NCBI RefSeq assembly: GCF_029873635.1
Contig: NC_080421.1
Location: forward strand, 1,984,001-2,048,000
DNA length: 64,000 nt
Direction of reading: 5' to 3'
Source: Malania oleifera
Taxonomy: Eukaryota > Streptophyta > Magnoliopsida > Santalales > Ximeniaceae
The notes under the pieces were generated by a model. The model did no database searches. It saw nothing but the letters and a program-made list of their open reading frames with translations, and was not told the DNA's origin. Numbering within the stretch: the first letter of the stretch is position 1; every line of letters begins with the position of its first letter. Positions 49,412 to 57,548 of the stretch are shown here, one piece after another. Both the position numbers and the translations under genes were made by a program.

Positions 49412-50884
49412 TGTCACACCTTGAACCCGCGGATGGGTCCTAAATGTGATTTTAATAACCTAACATGTCTCTGTATCAATTAAAACATACATGATATTAC
49501 ACTGAATGAGGGTCCGACCCCGTTGGGTACACGTATACCCTATACACATTCACATACATATCCATACTCATCAAATACGCAGCGGAAATGTTCTTTCTAT
49601 ACATACATCATACCATACCAAAGTCTATACATAACTAGAAATATACATCCCAAAATACAATACATACTCTAAGTGTCTACAAAACCCAACACTGAAAACC
49701 CGGTTACAAAACTTGTACCTTCTTAGGTACTAAACGCAGCTAACCAATACCCACACTTCCGGATGCTAGGAGGCTAGTTTTGGCTACTCGAAGGACCTGA
49801 AATATATTTGTATATTCAAGGCGAGACACATCTCAGCAAGGAAGAAAGTAGGTTATATCAATGTGTGGCATACGAGTTTAATTTCAACGTAAAACATAAC
49901 ACAATACAATATTGTATAATATAGTTCAATACAGTTCCAGTATTTTTCACAAATCCGTTCCAGTACATAAGATACCAAACATACGGTCAATTTCATCACA
50001 CTCAAGCACCCGATACCCTACAATAACCGAAGCCTCATAGCGATATCATTGCCAGTACGGTGTAGCTCACACCCATTGGTGACCAGCCGAAAAGAACATG
50101 CGATATTTCACACCCTTGGATATAAAGTCGGTCACTCTCGCTCACAGTAATTAGTTGAGACATGGTGTCAGCATACGGTAATTAGCCGCCCCTAACTGAT
50201 TTACAAAACCTGGAACAATTTTGTAACTTATGTCCCTATACTCATCAGCGTGCGGTAATTAGTCGCCCCTAGCTGTTTTACAAAAGAACTTGGAACATTT
50301 ACATACAAATGTTCATTCCACACTTATTTGGTATACAACAAATCATATCGTTTTTAGTTCAAGAATACAGTTTAATACAAATATAGGTACAGTCATCTCA
50401 ATACTATAGTTTTAATACAACAAACGAATTCTCCAACAAAATAGAGATGATACCCGAAACCTCCAAATTTTCCTAAAAACTGTAACCCGAAAATCCCGCA
50501 TTTTTACCCAATAGATTTTTCCAATAAGTAACCAAAACATACATATGATCGTAAACTACAGGTTTACAGATCTTGATTTAAAAAATAACTGATATAAACA
50601 GAATCTCCTTACCTTTTCTTGAATACCAAAATACGAACTCTACAACTCCAAAACTACAAACCAAGACACCAAAATCTAAACATCCAAGAACTATACTTCA
50701 CTACAATTCTTACTACTACATATACACCGAAACGAAACTAAAATCGTACCCTTACCTTAGTTTTGGGTTAAAACTTGAAAATCCTCGAAACGAATTTTTG
50801 ATCCGCTATAAACATAGAGATTCTCCTCTTGATCCACGTGGTAACTTCGAATCATAGATCTCGGCAATTGACGGCCTGAAATCC

Positions 50885-50943
<59 letters not shown>

Positions 50944-51267
50944 TTTAGCTTTCTTAGCAATGAAGCAAGTGAAAAAGATATTTATAACCCCTTTGACTCG
51001 GCCAACCTCGTCGACGAAATGGCACCTTTGTCGACGAGTCATCCACACATTTCGTCGACGAACCAGCTTCTTCGGCGACGAACCCTATTTTGATATTTTA
51101 CAACACGTTCAGTATCTCTTCATCGATGAGGCTCTGAATTTCGGCGATGAAGAGTACGAGGGCCTTCGTCGATGAGAACAATGGCTTCGTAGACGAAGCC
51201 TACAAAATTTACCCTCTTATCATTTCGTTATTTAGTCGATCTACATATCTCGGGTTGGGTTCTTACA
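49412..51267 (-). repeat. gypsy LTR, family 4 (3' LTR)
   Basis: 1856 bp. Minus-strand start TGTAAGAACCC, end AGGTGTGACA. Element-strand order: TCGTCGACGA-type motifs (51198-51007), CT tract (50941-50886), donor GT at 50754-50755, donor GTAAGGAG at 50611-50612, hairpin (49835-49822, one stem change) and acceptor-like AG at 49798-49799, leaving a 386-nt terminal interval. Confidence 0.92.
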
Positions 51268-51280
51268 ACCTCCCCTCCTT
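51268..51280 (-). other. polypurine tract of the family 4 gypsy element
   Basis: Minus-strand AAGGAGGGGAGGT directly before the LTR start, preceded by AATTTTGAGGATGAAATTTT. Confidence 0.85.
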
Positions 51281-51565
51281 ACAAAAATTTCATCCTCAAA
51301 ATTTATAATCTCTCATTTACCAACTCAACTACATACCCAAACGCATACCCGACTTTAGAAAGAGCCGGCGGCCACCCACATAGTAGCCCCGTCCCAAATA
51401 CATACACACCCTCATTTATGGCGGAGGAATACCGTGGTTACATACATACACTGTCTCGGGAGCTTATAATATCATATACTCTCCCAGAGACTAACCACAC
51501 ATCATTACTATGATAATAGAATATTACATACATACCCATATCGATCCTGCTATCGAAACTACTAC

Positions 51566-52105
51566 TCAGAACAATTGCGGATATTTCTGGCGTATTTCCG
51601 TTTCAAACTCCCAAGAAGCTTCCTCAACCGCGTGATTTTGCCATAGTACCTTCACTAACGGTATCTCCTTGGTACGCAACTTCTGGACTTTATGGTCCAG
51701 AATATGAATGGGTATCTCCTTATATGCCAAAGCATCCCTAATCTCTAAGGACTCATAACTAATCACATGTGATAGATCCAGCACGTACCTCTTCAACATG
51801 GATACATGAAACACATCATGGATCCTCGAGAGCGCTAGGGGTAGTGCAATCCTATAGGCCACCGGACCCACTCGTTCTAGTACCTCGAATGGTTTGATAT
51901 ACCTCGGGCATTGCTCGCCCTTCTTCCTAAATCTCATCACCCCTTTCATTGGAGCGATTCTCAGAAATATCTTACCCCCAACCTTGAATTCCAAATCATG
52001 ACGGAGAACATCCGTGTAACTCTTCTGCCGACTCTGAATTGATTTAATTCTATCCCTAATCAAACCAACCTTCTTAGAAGCCTGCTGTACAAGTTTGGGC
52101 CCCAA
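51566..52105 (-). pseudogene. integrase C-terminal domain with chromodomain-like tail
   Basis: 179 codons open. It contains [50 protein letters not shown]-type sequence ([20 protein letters not shown]) and the tail PLVKVLWQNHAVEEASWEFE, ending RQKYPQLF. Clearly related to 21628-22074. The rest of integrase (52106-52920) is broken. Confidence 0.88.
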
Positions 52106-52923
52106 TACCCGTTGTTCACCGACCTCGCCCTAATACAAAGGAGACCGACACCTCCGACCATACAATGCCTCGAACGGTGTCATCCCGATACTAGCCTGGA
52201 AGCTATTGTTATAGGTAAATTCTACTAATGGTAGAAACTAAATCCAACTACTGCCGAAGAAGTGAATCTCGGGTCTCGATCTTAAACAATAGACACTGGT
52301 ACCACGTGCATTCTGACTATCTCCTACACGTACAAATCTGCTAGCCTACTCAAAGAGTAGCTAACCTTCATCAATATAAAGTGAGCAGATTTAGTCAACC
52401 TGTCCACGATTACCCAGATGACATTTTGCGCATGTAGTGCTAGTGGCAACCCGGTGACAAAGTGCATGGAAATATGCTCCCATTTCCATTCCGGAATACT
52501 CAATGACTACAACAGCCCTACCGACCTCTAATGTTCAGCTTTCACCTGTTGACACGTCAGACATTGCTCCACAAATTGTGCAATCTCTCATTTTATGCCA
52601 CTCCACCAGAAAGATTCGCGCAAATCCTGGTACATCTTTGTACTACCTAGATGTACCATATACAAAAAATGATGCACCTCTTCCAAGATCATCCTCCTTA
52701 TCCCCTCGTAGTTTGGAACACACAGTTTGGTCCCAAACCTTAGCACACCTCCCTCAGAGATGTTAAAATCTGCAATCAACCTTTACTGCACCTTCTCTAC
52801 AACCTCAACTAACTCTGCCTCATTAGCCTACCTGACTTTAATCCTCCCAAATAATGTCGGCCGGATCACCAAGCTAGCAATGAAAGCCTGATGACTACCA
52901 TCCACCAACTCCACGCCAAGACT
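52106..52923 (-). pseudogene. integrase core and zinc-binding region, broken
   Basis: Fragments of the core occur at about 52300-52520. The zinc-binding region is at 52588-52779 (LRFGTKLCVPNYEGIRRMIL, YMVHLGSTKMYQDLRESFWW). Multiple stops. Open frames on the plus strand here are shadows. Confidence 0.8.
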
Positions 52924-54156
52924 TTATAGATCCCATCTAACATGATGTTGTCCTACTACTGCAGATACGAATGCATGCTCTGACTTCCGACTCAACGCAT
53001 TGGCTACCATGTTAGCCTTCCCCGGGCGATAGCTAATGGTGCAATTGTAGTCCTTGATCAATTCTAACCACCTTCTCTGCCTCATGTTCAACTCCTTTTG
53101 TGTGAAAAAGTATTTGAGACTCTTGTAGTCCATGAAGATCTCACAATGTTCACCATACAAGTAGTGTTGCCAGAACTTCAACGCATATACTACTGTCGCC
53201 AACTCCAGATCATATGTGGAGTAATTCTTCTCGTACTCCTTAAGTTGCCGAGAAACATACGCAATTACCTTCCCCTGTTGTATCAACACACATCCCAACC
53301 CCTTCAGTGATGTGTCACTGTATATCACAAAACCACCGTCCCCAGATGGGATGGTTAAAATTGGAGTAGTGACCAGTCGGTGTTTCAACTCCTGGAAACT
53401 CTATTTGCACTCGTCCGTACAATCAAATATTACACCCTTCCTCAACCGTGTCAGAGGACCAGATAACTTAGAGAATCCTTCCACGAACCGCGGATAATAT
53501 CTAGTCAATCCTAGGAAACTTTGAACATCATGCACACTCTTCGGTTTCACCTAGTTAACCACTGCTTCTATCTTATCAGGATCAATTGAGATACCACCCT
53601 TTGACACGACATGGCCTAGAAAAGTGACATGATTTAGCCAAAACTTGCATTTCTTCAGCTTAGCATACAACTTTTTTTCCCGTAGTACTTGAAGTACCAA
53701 CCTCAGATGGTTTTCATGCTCTTCCAAACTCCTAGAGTATACCAAAATATCGTCAATAAACACCACTACAAACTGATCTAGGTATTCATGGAAAACCTTG
53801 TTCATCAGGTCCATAAATACCGCTGAAGCGTTAGTCAACCCGAAAGGCATGACCAAAAACTCGTAGTGACCATATCTAGTTCGGAAAGCAGTCTTTGTAA
53901 CATCCTCAGTCCTAACCCTCACCTGATGATACCCTGACCATAAAACGATCTTCGAAAAGATATGCACTTCATGCAACTGGTCAAACAGATCATCTCTACG
54001 AGGCAATGGGTATTGGTTCTTCACTGTTACCTTATTGATCTCACGGTAATCAAAGCACATCTGCATCGACCCGTCCTTCTTCTTCATGAACAATACTAGA
54101 GCTCCCCAGGGCAAGACACTAGGTCTGATAAAGCCCTTGTCTAGTAGTTCCTGCAA
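52924..54156 (-). pseudogene. reverse transcriptase and RNase H
   Basis: RT at 53551-54156 is open for 201 codons ([40 protein letters not shown]) and keeps the catalytic [14 protein letters not shown]. RNase H at 52924-53388 keeps [40 protein letters not shown] and [20 protein letters not shown]. Stops between 53389 and 53550 separate them. Better preserved than the 21346-26435 copy. Confidence 0.9.
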
Positions 54157-54860
54157 CTATTCCTTCAACTCTCTAAGTTCAGTTGGAGCCATCTAGTATG
54201 GGGCTTTAGAAATCGGAGCCTTACTTGGCAGCAGATCAATAGCGAACTCCACCTCATGATCAGGAGGTAAACCGGGTAAGTTTTCTGGAAATACATCTAG
54301 AAATTCATTAACCACTTGAATATCTTCAAGTTTCAAATCATCCTGAGGTGGTTCCGTCACACAAGTTAGGTACCTTTGACAACCTTCCAAGAGTAACCTT
54401 CTCGCCTATATAGCTGATAGAATCTGTGGTGTCGAACGCACACACGATCCAATGAGCTCATACTCCTGCTCCCCAGGAGGTTTGAACACTACTACCTTCC
54501 TACAACAATCAATCACCGCATAATTAGAGAATAACCAATCCATCCCCAGTATGACGTCAAATCCACACATGTCGTACACTAGTAGGTTCCTCAGTAGCAG
54601 TCTTCCCTGAATAACCACTGGGCAGTTTCCTAACATCTTACTACAAATCGTTACACTCCTAGTCGGTGTAGCCACATACAATCACTCATCTATCACTTGA
54701 GTTTCAACCCCACACAATTTCACAAAACTAGCAGATATAAACGAATGAGTTGCTCCCGAATCATATAAAATAACAACTCTATTCGAAAGCAATAACATGA
54801 TACCTGTCACCATGTTCCCAATGTGTTCTGCATCTATTGGAGTTAGAGTCGTGTTTGCCT
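54157..54860 (-). pseudogene. aspartic protease region, truncated upstream
   Basis: The retropepsin-like domain is at 54406-54681 (LLVYDMCGFDVILGMDWLFS). Upstream, at about 54730-54790, the normal active site DSGATHSF is read (VVILYDSGATHSFISAS). A linker to RT follows at 54193-54390 (VNEFLDVFPENLPGLPPDHE). Element homology ends near 54860. Confidence 0.85.
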
Positions 54861-55207
54861 AAAAATAAAATATTTTAAAAATAAAATAAAAATCTACATG
54901 GAACTAGAGCTTATTTGATTTTGAAATTCATATAATGTCCTCAAATAAGTATATCAAAAGTCAAAACTCTAATTATTTTGGAAAGTATTAAGATCCAACA
55001 TCTGAAAAGATAAGTATTTATTTTAAAAAGTATTTAAATTAAGTACTTGTATCAGTAAATATTTGATTTAAGTACTTTTAAAAAAAAATATTTTAAAAAA
55101 ATTATAAGAAGTAATTACAAATTTTTTTAGATAAATCTTTTTCCAATTTTTTTTTAATAAGCACTATTTTTATAAGAAGTTTTAAACCATCCCTAAGACC
55201 CCATGCT
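54861..55207. other. AT-rich DNA beyond the gypsy truncation
   Basis: No gene or element recognised. Rich in AAAATA and TATTTAA words. Confidence 0.5.
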
Positions 55208-55561
55208 TGCAAAAATTAATCAAATACATGTAGTTGTTATTGGAGCATGTACTTCTTGTACATGGTATAACTCTTATTGAAAATGTAACAAAACAAGTAT
55301 GACACAATGTAAAAGTAACATTCATCATCCACAATTTTTCTACTTTCTATTCTTTAATCTTCTGCATCATCAAACTAATATTAACTCGTACTCGCATCAC
55401 TTATCGAGGACAAGGGATGCAAATGTGGTGGAATGTAAGAATAACACTCAACAATTATACTCTTTCTTCTTTCTAATCTTATAGATCATCTGGTTTTGAA
55501 CAATGTGTGTAGAGACATCATGCAAAAACCCGACATAAAAAATTAAAAATCCTTCATCTCA

Positions 55562-55804
55562 TCATATCCAGGGGTCATCGCCGCATAGAGAACAACCTTC
55601 CTATGTACTATTAGTGATTTGGACTCCTATGTCATAGATTGTCCCTACTTTCCAATCAACGAAGCACAACTCTTTTTGCTTATATCCACTTCCCATCGTT
55701 GTCACCCTCACTTGGAGTTGGAATGCTCAAAGTGGAACCTTACTTGTGGACCACACTACCCCTTAGTTTCAGCTTATGAATTTCCAATTAGATGAATCAG
55801 TAAC
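55562..55804 (-). pseudogene. expansin-like A last-exon pseudogene
   Basis: Corresponds to exon 5 of the neighbouring gene, with the acceptor AG kept at 55805-55806 and the final stop kept. Family words survive (SSNWKF, VGTIYDIGVQIT, GCSLCGDDPW), but at least four in-frame stops and small deletions interrupt it. It lies 3' of the intact gene on the same strand. Confidence 0.93.
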
Positions 55805-56062
55805 CTACAAATTAAATATGTGTACCACATATAAGCAAACCAAGCTTGAAGTTTATTAAGATTTTGTTTGGCCTCATGCATCAAACAAAATGTAACACAA
55901 TTTTGTGTTGTATTTTGTCCAAATCCAATTAAAAGCTTGAAACCAAATTCTCAAACATAGGGAAAAAGTTAAGTCTTCAAGCACCCCTTGTTTTTGTTGC
56001 AAAACCTCAATAGAAGACATTCCACGTTACAAAGGAATATAGCTTGTGAATGTAGATTTTTA

Positions 56063-56736
56063 GGACTTGTTTGGTATTATTGTTGTTTCTAATTTTATGT
56101 TTCTATTTCTCCACATTGAAAAAATAAATTTTAAAAATATGTTTGCCTTTATTGTCAGTTTTATGTTTCTGTTAATGATTTTTAGTTGTTTGCCAAAAAA
56201 TTGAAAACCAGATTTTATGACTTTCAATTGTTTTGACAACCCATTGTTAGAAATTTCAATATCTAGAAATAATTTTTTTGGACTAAATTATTCATTTTAT
56301 ATACTTTTAAATTAAAATTAAAATTAAATGATCAATAAATTTAAATATAATTAAAAGAAAGTAGTATACATAATAATAGTAAAGTCAATTACAAAATACT
56401 TTTACTATTTTTCAATTGTCATGTCGAATGAAATTTTTATTGTAAACTAAATTTTGAAAGTTGAACAATTAAGTAAATAATTAGAATAAATTTTATTTTT
56501 ATTATAGTAATATTTTTAATGTGTATTATTTGTAAGTTTATTATTTTAATCAAATTTATAATATTTTGATTTAAAGATAAAAATGAGTATTTTTTTAATT
56601 AAGTTTTTAATTTGTATTAGTTTTATAAATGTTAAATAAGTCACTGAATTTTAGTTTTTAGTTCCTATTTCTAGTTTTTGATTTTCGTTTCTAGTTTACA
56701 TTTATCTTATTTTTGACATTGATACTAAACAACACC
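56063..56736. mobile_element. Tourist-like (PIF/Harbinger-type) MITE, 674 bp
   Basis: Terminal inverted repeats GGACTTGTTTGGTATTATTG and, at the far end, the complement of GGTGTTGTTTAGTATCAATG. TTA is duplicated at 56060-56062 and 56737-56739. The paralogous intron at about 58050-58056 shows the empty site with a single TTA. A truncated relative is at 35049-35424. No transposase coding. Confidence 0.9.
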
Positions 56737-57236
56737 TTAGCAAATTAAGATTTCCTTCTAACCATATACTATATTAAGATATTTGTCAAATTATTTTAAA
56801 ATTTTTAAATAAAATCCTTTCTACTTAGATTGTCAAATTTGGTTTTATTTTATTTTTATCCATAAAAGGATTACCAAACTATACACAGAAAGTAGTCAGT
56901 ATCTCATCCCAAACTCCCCTCCCATTCTTAGGAATAGAACTTATACTTTAAATGATAGTAGCAAACTCCCCTCTTACAAGGAAGGCACATATCAAATTCT
57001 CGATTGAATATTTTATGTTGATTTGATAATAAAACATTTTTTTAGAATAGTTTTAAAGACCCATAGTTTATTATTTTAATTTCTTTCTTTCATAATATTC
57101 TAATTCTCGGCTAAAGGTGAAGACTTATATTTGAATTTTACAATCTTTTAAAGAGAGAAACAAAGTTTGAAGGTAGGATGAGCTACGTACCTCTTTGTAT
57201 AGCTTAGGAAGCATATCCAATTGACAAAAATGTGTC

Positions 57237-57268
<32 letters not shown>

Positions 57269-57548
57269 AGAGATTTATAGCAAAAATTAATCAAACACAC
57301 ATAGTTGTTATTAGAGCATGTACATCTTGCACATACTCATATTGATATTGTAAGAAATGTGACACAACGTAAAAGTAATATTCATCGTCTATAATTTTTC
57401 TTCTTCATATTCTTCTACATCATCCAACTATTATTAACATTGTAACGGATGTGGTGGAATGTAAAATTAAAACCCAACAATTATACTTTTTTCTCCTTCC
57501 TAAGCACGCAAAAAACCCCAGATAAAAAAGTAAAGATCCTTCGTCTCA

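Larger units (their letters stand above)
49412..54860 (-). mobile_element. Ty3/gypsy chromovirus, 3' part (no gag, no 5' LTR)
   Basis: A minus-strand element inserted at the end of the RTE LINE. Present are the 3' LTR (49412-51267), polypurine tract, integrase with chromodomain-like tail, RNase H, RT and protease. Sequence homology ends near 54860, in the gag-protease linker, after which the DNA is AT-rich. Gag, leader and 5' LTR are gone, so no target duplication can be read. Confidence 0.9.
55208..57060 (-). repeat. tandem segmental duplicate of the expansin-like A gene tail
   Basis: 55208-56062 and 56737-57060 align with 57272-58370 in the same order: 3' flank, last exon, then part of intron 4. 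The only large difference is the MITE at 56063-56736. The duplicate contains no earlier exons. Between the two units (57061-57271) the DNA is AT-rich with a GT/GA microsatellite at 57234-57273. Confidence 0.9.

Noticed and set aside
1230-54860. Both truncated gypsy elements break in the gag-protease linker as evidence for a shared mechanism
   Set aside because: Only two cases, of opposite sense, so chance cannot be excluded; mentioned only as context.
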